Of a stretch of 23,772 bases of DNA, positions 15,285-23,000 are shown in pieces (the first letter of the stretch is position 1; every line of letters starts with the position of its first letter). Source of the stretch: Candidatus Woesearchaeota archaeon (GTDB lineage: Archaea; Nanobdellota; Nanobdellia; Woesearchaeales; UBA525). The stretch lies in the NCBI GenBank assembly GCA_018221165.1, contig JAAOYD010000107.1:1-23772 (forward strand), given 5' to 3'. The notes below the pieces were generated by a model. The model had not been told where the DNA came from, did no database searches, and saw only the letters and a program-made list of their open reading frames with translations. A program made the translations under genes and the position numbers.

Positions 15285-15800
15285 TCATTTTTCCGTTTGT
15301 TCTTTGAGCCAGGCGAAGCTTTTCCGCAACGCCGATTTAGTCTGTGGCTGTCCTTCTTGCAAAGTCTCAAGCATCTCTCGCACATCATCCTGAGGGGTGA
15401 GTGTTTTTCCAGCAATTTTGTGCCGTTTTGCGAACTCCAGAATCATAGCTTCAGGAACAGTAGTGAGTAAGGGAACGAATTTGTTCTCTTCATCCTTGTC
15501 TTCCAAGAAATTCCTCAATTCCCTGACCAGTTCGTTTTCAAGAGAAGAAGGCAGAAAGACATTCTTCCGTTTCTTGGTGTTTGCTGGTACGAGGCTTATC
15601 TTAATTCTGCCTTGGAAGATATTCTTTAGGAGACTCTTGAGGACCTTGACCTCCACCGTCTTGGTATCAATCAAAAAAAGCTCGTCATAATCGACCCGTT
15701 GAGCTCGAATCTCCTTGCGGAGCCGTTTTTCGATGCCGCCGACAGCCATACATCCAGGTCCGAGCACTGATTTTAATGCTTGCCGCTTAAAAGTATTCAT
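15285..15800 (-). CDS. Degenerate TtuA/TtcA-like (adenine nucleotide alpha-hydrolase) C-terminal domain protein
   Basis: A 171-residue protein from the ATG at 15800, chosen because a TATA box lies 28 bases upstream; the open frame extends to a GTG at 15968 but that part overlaps a candidate RNA and looks non-coding. From residue 14 on, the pattern follows the second half of TtuA/NcsA/TtcA tRNA-thiolation enzymes: GCMAVGGIEKRLRKE where the family has CxxCGxxRRxLLN, TVEVKVLKSLLKN where it has the DDEAQTxLMNLLRG helix, FVPLLTTVPEAMILEFAKRH for the KPLRxIPEKEVALYA segment, and a REMLETLQEG...SFAWL end. The PP-loop (SGGKDS) is missing, the TGHN motif is lost, and the second cysteine of CxxC is absent. 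Homology is by eye; catalysis is unlikely. Confidence 0.5.
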   Translation of the reverse strand: MNTFKRQALKSVLGPGCMAVGGIEKRLRKEIRAQRVDYDELFLIDTKTVEVKVLKSLLKNIFQGRIKISLVPANTKKRKNVFLPSSLENELVRELRNFLEDKDEENKFVPLLTTVPEAMILEFAKRHKIAGKTLTPQDDVREMLETLQEGQPQTKSALRKSFAWLKEQTEK

Positions 15801-15823
15801 TTTAAAATGGTGACAATACACAA

Positions 15824-15834
15824 AGTATAAAAAG
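15824..15834. promoter_or_regulatory. TATA box usable in both directions
   Basis: AGTATAAAAAG on the plus strand, preceded by ACAA (BRE-like), would start a plus-strand transcript near 15853, ahead of the hairpin cluster. Read on the minus strand (CTTTTTATACT) it is centred 28 bases before the ATG at 15800. Both uses fit the spacing seen at other promoters in the window. Confidence 0.55.
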
Positions 15835-15852
15835 AAAACTTCATTCTCGAGT

Positions 15853-15995
15853 GATAACGCCTGAGGGCGATATGGGGGGGAAGCGCACACGCGCTTAACT
15901 ATGCTTCTCACCTCTTTTTCCCGGGAAGGTCTCTTGCTTTGCGCAGGGGGCCTTCTTGGGTTTCTCACTGCTCAAGAAGACTCTTCTATTTTTTT
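15853..15995 (+). ncRNA. Candidate structured non-coding RNA
   Basis: Three hairpins in a row, only fully paired on the plus strand. CGCC-TGAG-GGCG lies at 15858-15869 and AAGCGC-ACAC-GCGCTT at 15881-15896, after a run of seven G. A long hairpin pairs 15920-15937 with 15943-15960: 18 consecutive pairs, five of them G-U, around a five-base loop. On the minus strand the five G-U pairs would become mismatches, so the strand is clear. A seven-T run (15989-15995) after a small AGAA/TTCT hairpin looks like an end signal, and a TATA box lies about 25 bases before the proposed start. The element fills the gap between two minus-strand genes. I do not recognise its class; it is not 5S, SRP or tRNA-like. 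The exact ends are estimates. Confidence 0.5.
15974..15995 (+). terminator. Hairpin plus T-run ending the candidate RNA
   Basis: AAGAAGACTCTTCT (inverted repeat of AGAA/TTCT around GACTC) is followed by A and seven T. It ends six bases before the stop codon of the converging minus-strand gene. Confidence 0.5.
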
Positions 15996-16000
15996 GTGAC

Positions 16001-16483
16001 CTATCCGAAGTAGCCACGTTCGCCCTGGAGGGGCTGCTCTTTCTTCCAGTCAGAATGCAATTTAGAGATAATCGTCCGTAGCCAGTCCTTTTTGGCTTCC
16101 CAACGTGGAATAGCGCTTTTCAGAAATCTTCGATACGCTTCCTCGTTTGCTTCGATATCTGCCATGGTGAATTGCCTGAGGACGCTCATGAGCTCACGAT
16201 AGGACTTCGCGACCTGCTCAATCTCGGCTTCAGTGAAGAAACTACACTCATTCATCGCCGCTAATCCTGAATCTGGCTGAAGTAGCTCCTCGAGTAGCTG
16301 AGCGAAGCCTGCCACACGATCTTTCACTTTCTTCGCCATTTCTCGGGCAATAGAGGGTGTTTCTTCGTTGATTGTCAGAAGTTCGAACTCTTCCATCAGC
16401 GATTTCGTCTGTTCAAAGCCGCAAGCGAGCAATTCCTTCTCCAAATCCTCTTTAAGGGTCGGAAGCTTCTTCTCTTTGTCCAT
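16001..16483 (-). CDS. Helical protein of unknown function
   Basis: A 160-residue, almost entirely helical, charged protein with no signal peptide, membrane helix or recognisable catalytic motif. Heptad-like stretches (LEKELLACGFEQTKSLMEEF near residue 14, AKKVKDRVAGFAQLLEELLQ near 49) suggest a helical bundle or dimer. It ends GERGYFG. A minus-strand TATA box (GGATATAAAC, 16508-16517) is centred about 29 bases before the ATG, consistent with a leaderless message. It is divergent from the ribbon-helix-helix operon, with its promoter next to but not overlapping the ATTACA operator array, so co-regulation is possible but unproven. Coding is supported by this promoter, normal codon use and length; the role is unknown. 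Confidence 0.7.
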   Translation of the reverse strand: MDKEKKLPTLKEDLEKELLACGFEQTKSLMEEFELLTINEETPSIAREMAKKVKDRVAGFAQLLEELLQPDSGLAAMNECSFFTEAEIEQVAKSYRELMSVLRQFTMADIEANEEAYRRFLKSAIPRWEAKKDWLRTIISKLHSDWKKEQPLQGERGYFG

Positions 16484-16507
16484 AGTGTTCTCAGGGTCCC
16501 CAGGGCT

Positions 16508-16517
16508 GTTTATATCC
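16508..16517 (-). promoter_or_regulatory. TATA box of the unknown helical protein gene
   Basis: Minus-strand GGATATAAAC is centred about 29 bases upstream of the ATG at 16483. It lies 28 bases from the plus-strand TATA box of the surface-protein operon, making a compact divergent promoter pair. Confidence 0.6.
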
Positions 16518-16544
16518 CTTTCGTGCAGCGAAAACGAGTCGAAA

Positions 16545-16553
16545 CATTTAAAT
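16545..16553 (+). promoter_or_regulatory. TATA box of the RHH / surface protein / HerA-like operon
   Basis: CATTTAAAT is the only good AT box before the first regulator gene on the plus strand. It places the start of transcription near 16574, inside the repeated ATTACA/TGTAAT sites, and implies a leader of about 100 bases, far longer than at any other gene in the window. Confidence 0.6.
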
Positions 16554-16560
16554 AGCAGAT

Positions 16561-16627
16561 ATTACAGGTGTAATACAGGCAAATTACAAAAACTCCTCAA
16601 AAGCGCATAGAAACGACTAAATGTAAT
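16561..16627 (+). promoter_or_regulatory. Operator-like array of ATTACA/TGTAAT half-sites
   Basis: ATTACA-GG-TGTAAT (16561-16574) is a perfect inverted repeat. Further exact half-sites are ATTACA at 16583-16588 and TGTAAT at 16622-16627. The palindrome begins eight bases after the TATA box and covers the expected transcription start, so a bound protein would block initiation. Ribbon-helix-helix dimers bind such short inverted and direct repeats, and the first two genes of the operon encode such proteins; autorepression is therefore the natural reading, by inference. Confidence 0.55.
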
Positions 16628-16674
16628 ACGAGTGTCTTACGCTTGTTTTACAGAAAACGACAGTGACGCGCGCG

Positions 16675-16821
16675 ATGGTAGCGACGACAGCAACAGTGAA
16701 CATCAGGCTTCCGAAGGAAGTCTCCGACATTCTAGATACTCTTGTCGAGCGTAAGCTCTTTGCCAACCGCAGCGAAGCTATCCGTGAATTCTGCAGGGAC
16801 TATCTCGAGGTGAGGCGCTGA
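16675..16821 (+). CDS. Small ribbon-helix-helix (CopG/Arc-type) transcription regulator
   Basis: A 48-residue protein. The beginning TATVNIRLPKEVSDILDTLV (residues 6-25) gives the DNA-contacting beta strand (alternating T-V-I-L with Asn/Arg outward) and helix 1. LFANRSEAIREFCRDYLE (residues 29-46) supplies the turn and helix 2, with the typical N/S-R-S-E-A-I-R pattern. RHH proteins work as dimers that insert the paired strands in the major groove. The ATG at 16675 starts just before the strand; an in-frame GTG at 16663 would add only four residues. The stop overlaps the next ATG by one base (TGATG). The upstream palindromic array is the likely binding site. Confidence 0.82.
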   Translation: MVATTATVNIRLPKEVSDILDTLVERKLFANRSEAIREFCRDYLEVRR

Positions 16822-17096
16822 TGCCTGCTGAGCAAATCGTCACGGTTCGCATGCCTGCTAGCCTCGTCGAAGCGCTCAAAGCCAGAATAGCACCAGATCA
16901 TTACTCTGACCTCTCGGAACAGGTGCGTAGCATCGTCAGGAAAGGCTGCCTCCACTACGTTAACCCAGTTACGAGTGAAATTAAGGAACTAAAAACCCAA
17001 CTCAAAGCGGAGCTCATGCAAGAGTCAGGAGATGACCGCGCGAAAGCCCTCATTGACGAGCTCAAGAATCTGCTCAAGGGAGGTGACGCGTCATGA
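16821..17096 (+). CDS. Second ribbon-helix-helix protein with helical C-terminal extension
   Basis: A 91-residue protein. Its first 50 residues show an RHH module: strand QIVTVRMPASLVEALKARI (5-23) and second helix YSDLSEQVRSIVRKGCLHY (28-46). The remaining part (SEIKELKTQLKAELMQ, then AKALIDELKNLLKG) is charged helix, suited to oligomerisation or to contact with another protein. It begins on the last base of the first regulator's stop and its own TGA overlaps the ATG of the surface-protein gene (ATGA). Two different RHH proteins in series could form hetero-oligomers or one could act as co-regulator. Family call is good; regulatory target is inferred. Confidence 0.8.
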   Translation: MPAEQIVTVRMPASLVEALKARIAPDHYSDLSEQVRSIVRKGCLHYVNPVTSEIKELKTQLKAELMQESGDDRAKALIDELKNLLKGGDAS

Positions 17097-20056
17097 ATCG
17101 CATCATCTCTTTCATCATTATCTTCACACTCTTTTTCGCTTCCCCGGTACTGGCAAGTATCGACCTTGTCACACCATTAGCTGACGCGGCCACGAACGAC
17201 CAGAACGCAACCTTTGAGTACTATCCGAGTATACAAGGTATCGAACGCTGCACTCTTGATCTCGAGGGAGAGGAATTCCTTGACGTGACTATTGATAACG
17301 AGGAGTTCAACACTTTTACAGTTGTCAATATCGCTCCCGGCAACTACGATTGGAGCGTCAGTTGCGAGAACAGCACAGCAACAGAGCAATCCGGACAACG
17401 AACGCTGCTCATCGATTGGACACCACCAGAACTCACTATTATCGAACCGGTCGAGAACGCTACCATTGAAGGCTCTATTATCAAGGTGACTGCGAGCGAC
17501 GACAATGACGATGAGGTTGCCTGCAGTGCTTATCACGGTGCGACCTTCCTTGCGAGCTTTACTATCGAGGATGGTGGACTCAAGAACGTTGACCTTGGAC
17601 TTGGCACAGGCACCTATACTATCACTGTTACTTGTTTCGACGAAGCGACGAACGGCGCAATCAAGCAACACACTTTCACGGTCGTTGAGCCCATCCCCAA
17701 CCTATTCCTTGAGCTCTCAACGAACAAGCAGCTCTATTCCCTTGGTGAATCCATAGCGCTCACCATTGACACGCTTAATGAGGCGAGTGTGAGCATTGAA
17801 GTCTGTCCGGACACACAGGGATTCGTCAAATGCTTTACCCCCCTCATCGATGACGGATTTCCCCAGACAGTAGTACTTCCATACACAAATAGCACGGGGA
17901 CCTACCTCATCGATGGCACTGCCGCCCTCGGTGACCAAACAGTCTATTACACGATTACTTACACTGTCGAGAACACTATGACAGTTGCAATAGCATCTGA
18001 TGTGGCGCCAGCATACAACCGTGAGATAACGCTCACCGCGACGGCAAACGGTGCCCTTGGCGAAGTCACATATGTCTGGACACTACATGATGATACTGAA
18101 GTGAACGGAAGTAAAATTGACATCACTTATAGTGATGCTGGCAGCTACACAGAAACAGTTGTCGCTACTGACGAGAGCGGGAACTCAGTTGAAGCTCAAT
18201 TCACTGCGACTATTGAGACTGTGTACGACATTGAAGTCCACGTCAAGGACGCAACGACGAATGAAGTACTCGGCGGTGCGACTGTCCAGTTTGAGGACAC
18301 AGAAGATCATTCATTCACAGCAGATACTGACACTAATGGCAAGACATACTTCTCGCTCGAGAAAGGAGATTACGATCTCTTCGTTTCGAAAATAGGCTAT
18401 GAGTACAACCTGCAGGAAGTCAAGCTCGACAAACAGCAAACCTTCGTCATCTCGCTCACTTCCACTGGACAGTATAAGCCACTTGTTACGATAGTCTCAC
18501 CAGGACCGGATGCTACCACAAGCATTCCGACAATCATCAGCTTCACGGTCAATCACGACCAAGAGACTGTTTGCACACTCTCATACATCTCTGAAGGAAG
18601 TCAATGGCTCGAGCAATCAGGCATCGTCACGGTTCCAGCGGACGGTGAAGGTGCTTTCGACCTTACTGCCCTCGAAGAGAAGACCTATAGATTCAAGATT
18701 GGGTGTGAAGACGCACAGGGTTTCCTCGGTGAGAGTGAAGAGCGTAGTTTCACTGTCGACGAAGATGCAGAAGATGAGACCGAGCTTGTTACTGATGCAT
18801 GGGGTAATGACCCGCTAGATATCATTGACCGTGCATACGGAGCATATGACTCATTCAACGCAGACCAGCGGACACTCGCTGACCTCCTCTCTTGGGAAGA
18901 CTCAGTGAAACAACAGAAGCGCGCTATCGAACGCGCGTTGCGCGACAGAGATGCAGTACGGTTCAGGAATGATCTTACAGATGCTGAGAAGCAGACGAAG
19001 ACAAAAGAATTTGACCGCACCATCACTGAAGCACAACAGACGACTCCATTTGACCTTGCAGTTCTAGAGAAAAAGAAGCGGGTCGAGAACCTCAACAGTG
19101 CTGACATCGCAGCCATCGTCGAAAGTATCATTGAATCTAAGGAATACACACTCACTGCTAAACAAGCGCAGGGATGGCTTGATGAGCTCCAGCAAGGGTT
19201 CACGAAAGAGACGACTGTCTTTCGTGGGAAGATACTCATGGCAGATGGTACTGAGCGAGACATAAGTCTCATCACATACACATTCACGTACAAGAACCCT
19301 GACGCGCTCGAGGACCACACGCTCTACGAACTCATCCCCGAGCAAATGGCTGCAGATGCAAAGAGTGTTATCACTTTGAACAAGCACGTGGTCACTAAGA
19401 CTCAACCACCGGTGCTTGAATTCCAGCCCGAGAAGACAATCACGTATTATGTTGAGGTAGACGTGCCAATCAGCACACTCCTCGGAGCCCAGACAGTCTT
19501 GCTCAAGAAACTCACCGTGTCAGACATGGAAGAAGTGACAGGAAAGGCATTCCTGTCCAACTCAACGAGATTTGACTGGAAGCTCAGTCTTGCGCTGACG
19601 ATACTGCTCACGATTCTCATCGCTGCTGCTCGTCGCTTCGATGCGGTTAGACACTTCAAGTATCTTTTCTATGCTGAATCGAAGAAGAAGTCACTCCACG
19701 CAATCCAGACCATCATCAATGACGGTCACTCACACCTTGACGCGGGCGACCTTGAACGCGCGATGATGCGATACAAGGAAGCGAAGCTCTCCTACGAACA
19801 CTTGAGTGCGTATGCGCAGAACGAGGTTCTCCCCGACATACTCCGTCTTCACGAATTCCTCGACGACGCCTACTTCCGGAAACTACTGAACCGTATCGGT
19901 GAAGCGATTGATGCGGGCAGGATGGCTGACGCGATTGAGGACTACGCTCGACTCGAAGGAACCTTCGAACACCTTCCCGCTGAGAAGCAGAATGATCTCA
20001 TCATGGTCGTAAATGAGATTTCGCGCAAGCTCCACCTTGGAGGTGACGCTGCATGA
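17093..20056 (+). CDS. Large membrane-anchored surface protein, Ig/PKD-like ectodomain and TPR-like cytoplasmic tail
   Basis: 987 residues. Order: signal peptide (1-21, ending PVLA), Ig-like beta domains with Cys pairs (about 22-295), a PKD-like domain (about 297-376, with YVWTLHDD and YSDAGSYTETV), a carboxypeptidase-regulatory-like domain (377-456, with ATTNEVLGGATVQF and DTNGKTYFSL), another Ig-like domain (about 460-560), and a charged helical segment (about 565-690). Then a membrane-proximal beta region, one membrane helix (830-846) with RR directly inside, and a 141-residue cytoplasmic part with two TPR-like repeats (HLDAGDLERAMMRYKEA and AIDAGRMADAIEDYARLE). Several N-x-S/T sequons lie outside. 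It overlaps both neighbours by four bases (ATGA). The next gene has the same topology and an ATPase, so the two probably form one complex. The molecular role is unknown. Confidence 0.82.
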   Translation: MNRIISFIIIFTLFFASPVLASIDLVTPLADAATNDQNATFEYYPSIQGIERCTLDLEGEEFLDVTIDNEEFNTFTVVNIAPGNYDWSVSCENSTATEQSGQRTLLIDWTPPELTIIEPVENATIEGSIIKVTASDDNDDEVACSAYHGATFLASFTIEDGGLKNVDLGLGTGTYTITVTCFDEATNGAIKQHTFTVVEPIPNLFLELSTNKQLYSLGESIALTIDTLNEASVSIEVCPDTQGFVKCFTPLIDDGFPQTVVLPYTNSTGTYLIDGTAALGDQTVYYTITYTVENTMTVAIASDVAPAYNREITLTATANGALGEVTYVWTLHDDTEVNGSKIDITYSDAGSYTETVVATDESGNSVEAQFTATIETVYDIEVHVKDATTNEVLGGATVQFEDTEDHSFTADTDTNGKTYFSLEKGDYDLFVSKIGYEYNLQEVKLDKQQTFVISLTSTGQYKPLVTIVSPGPDATTSIPTIISFTVNHDQETVCTLSYISEGSQWLEQSGIVTVPADGEGAFDLTALEEKTYRFKIGCEDAQGFLGESEERSFTVDEDAEDETELVTDAWGNDPLDIIDRAYGAYDSFNADQRTLADLLSWEDSVKQQKRAIERALRDRDAVRFRNDLTDAEKQTKTKEFDRTITEAQQTTPFDLAVLEKKKRVENLNSADIAAIVESIIESKEYTLTAKQAQGWLDELQQGFTKETTVFRGKILMADGTERDISLITYTFTYKNPDALEDHTLYELIPEQMAADAKSVITLNKHVVTKTQPPVLEFQPEKTITYYVEVDVPISTLLGAQTVLLKKLTVSDMEEVTGKAFLSNSTRFDWKLSLALTILLTILIAAARRFDAVRHFKYLFYAESKKKSLHAIQTIINDGHSHLDAGDLERAMMRYKEAKLSYEHLSAYAQNEVLPDILRLHEFLDDAYFRKLLNRIGEAIDAGRMADAIEDYARLEGTFEHLPAEKQNDLIMVVNEISRKLHLGGDAA

Positions 20057-23000
20057 GGACGATAACTCGACAACGCCGCGCTGCCTTCTGGCTTGGCATT
20101 CTCCTCCTCACGATTTTCGCGATTAAAGGCCTAGTTATTGTTAGCCAGTTCATCGGCTACGCAACGAGTTCTGATGCAGAGGCAGGAACAATCACCCAAC
20201 TCATCATCCGCCATGAAGTACCAACGGAAAACTGGGCTGCGGTATTCGGTGTTGCTGTGCGCGTACCTGGTTATCTCAATCAACAGTTTGAGGATTTCAC
20301 CGCGGGTGACATGGAAGAAACTAACCTCCTCTTCGATTGCATGGAAAGCAACATAGAACATGAGGTCTTTGTGACAGAGTCTGACCCTGCACTTTTGGAC
20401 ATCTCGAACATGTTCTCTATCACTGTTGCGGAGCTTGATGCCTATTATGGACGTGATTCTAATGACTTTGATAGCGCGACGAACACCTTCACGCAGGCTA
20501 TTAGTTTCCAATACGGTTCAACGACAGTGAATACTGTTGGTACTGTAGCCTACAAGCTCGGCGAATCACCCCCGACGACTTTTAGGATAGCGGCGGCGCA
20601 ACTCTCTGATGGCTCACCGGTGTATGTGGCGATAGTAACGAACTTCACTGATGGGTATAATGGGCGACTCTACAACTACCAGCTCCTCCTTCCTGCTTCG
20701 ATAAATGTGACGACTCGCTATTACTTTTGGACTGACCCTAATGATATCTGCCCTGAAGGTGAAGGGCAAGAGCCCAACAAGGGTGTCGTATTCGGCAAGG
20801 TCACGACAACAACTGGCATTCCTATTCCTGGCGTCATCGTTGAGGTGGCTGGCGTTACGAACATCACCGACATTAATGGAAACTATACTATCAGAACTCA
20901 AGAAGGAACCCACAATATCTTTGCAATCAAGACAGGGTTCGATGTCTACAAGAACAACGTTACAGTAATCGCGAACAACAAAACGCGTCATGACATCATC
21001 CTCGAAGAGACAGTCATCCCGAACGACAACACAGGTATCGGCCCTGGACAGGACAACCCGGGGGATGATGTTGGGCCTGCACAACAGGAAGGAATCGGTC
21101 CAGGGCAGGATGTTGGTCCTGGTGAGGCACCGCTCGTCCCATTCGTGCAGCAGCCGAAAGTCATCGAAGGCAAGGATTTCATAATTAGCCTTACAGAGTT
21201 GAACAGAAAATTGCGCCTCGGCCAGTTCGTGCAGGACCGAATCTACATCTACAATTTCCGGAAGACCCCTGTGACAATCACCTTAGCGGTTAACGGCACG
21301 AATATCAGCCGTCTTATCACCGTTGATAAGAACGAGATTGTCGTCGACCCGAACGGGAAGGGTGAGTTCGTGCTCACAATCTTTGGTGTTGGTAGCACGG
21401 GCATCTTCAACGGCACGATTGAGTTGGATGGTGACATCAACGCTTCTATTCCTGTGCGTATAGATATCTTGCCGCGCGAACAACTTCCTATAGAGGCACT
21501 TCATATAGAGGTGGAGACTGCAGAGAAGCGATACTACCCGAATGACCTGGTCAGAGTGAAGACTGACTTACGTAACATGCTCATTGATCAGCAATATCCT
21601 GTTAGGCTCTTCTTTACAGTGCAGAACCCTGAAGGCGATGAGACTATCTGGAGCTACGAGACGAACGTGCATATCAAGACTGCATTCAGTCTTATCAAGA
21701 GCTTCAAGCTACAGAACAGCGTCAAGAGTGGTGATTACATCCTCCGTGTTAGCGCTACATATTTGGGATTGAGCAGCGGGACGAGCACGATATTCCATGT
21801 CGCTGTGCCGTTCTGGCAACGTAGTCTCTTCGGTTTGAAGTATTGGCTCTGGTTCCTTATCCTAGCGTTCATCGCAGCTGGCATCGGCGCGTTCTTCTAT
21901 ATCAGGAAGAAGATTGAGGAGAAGAAGAAATATCACCTCAAGGTCGACTACGACGAGCTGCCGAAACCAGGACCGCGCAGCATTTATGTCGGGAAGATTG
22001 CTGAGACTGACAAGACGACCTATTTCAATCTCGAGAACTTCAAGACGCACACTATCGTCGCTGGCTCGACAGGTGGTGGTAAATCGGTGAGTGCCCAAGT
22101 TATCATTGAGGAAGCTCTTGACAAGGATATTGCGGTCGTCGTCTTTGACCCGACGGCACAATGGACTGGTATGCTCCGGCCGTGCAAGGACAAGACTATG
22201 CTCGCACTTTACCCACTCTATGGTATGAAGAAGACTGACGCGAAGGCTTTCCCAGGAAACATCCGACAGATTAACAACGCGCGTGAGAAGATTGACATCA
22301 GGAAGTATGCGAAACCAGGCGAGATTCAGGTGTTCTGCGGGCACAAGCTCGATCCGAAGGACATGGACATCATGGTCGCGAATGCAATCAGGGAAATTTT
22401 CCACGCGAGCTTCCCCGAAAACAAGCTCCTCAAGATATTCTTCGTCTTTGATGAGGTGCACCGACTCCTGCCGAAATTCGGTGGCAGTGGCGATGGCTTC
22501 CTCCAAATCGAGCGTGGTTGTCGTGAATTCCGTAAGTGGGGTCTTGGCATGATGCTAATCTCACAGGTCCTGAGCGACTTCGTCGGTACAATCAAGGCGA
22601 ACATCAACACAGAAATCCAGATGCGAACCCGCGACGAAGGTGACCTCGAACGTATCAGGCAGAAGTACGGCGAGGATGTGTTGCGCAGTCTGGTGAAAGC
22701 AACAGTTGGTACAGGTATGGTGGAGAATCCCGCCTATAACAGAGGTCAGCCGTACTTCGTTGGTTTCAAACCACTCAAGCACAGCGTCGAGAGGTTGACT
22801 GATGAGGAGATTGAGCAGTACAACGAGTATAACGATAGGATTGACAACCTCTACTACAGTCTCGAACAGCTTGAAGAGGCGAAGATAGATGTTTTCGATC
22901 TCAAGCTTGAACTCAAGCTCGCCCTCGATAAAGTAAAAACTGGAAATTTCAACATGGTCAAGATATATTTGGAAGGCCTCGAGCCGCGCATTGACAAGCA

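Noticed and set aside
15801..15968. Extension of the TtuA-like gene to a GTG at 15968
   Set aside because: The added residues are low-quality Arg/Pro/Ser sequence, pass through strong plus-strand hairpins, and the TATA box at 15824-15834 would then lie inside the gene.
18685..19320. Minus-strand open frame of 211 codons opposite the large surface protein
   Set aside because: Ser/Phe/Arg-rich shadow without motif; the plus-strand frame is continuous over 987 codons with domains and coupled neighbours.
21862..22506. Minus-strand open frame of 214 codons opposite the ATPase domain
   Set aside because: It is antisense to the Walker A and B region of the HerA-like gene, which stays open for 1240 codons in the plus frame.
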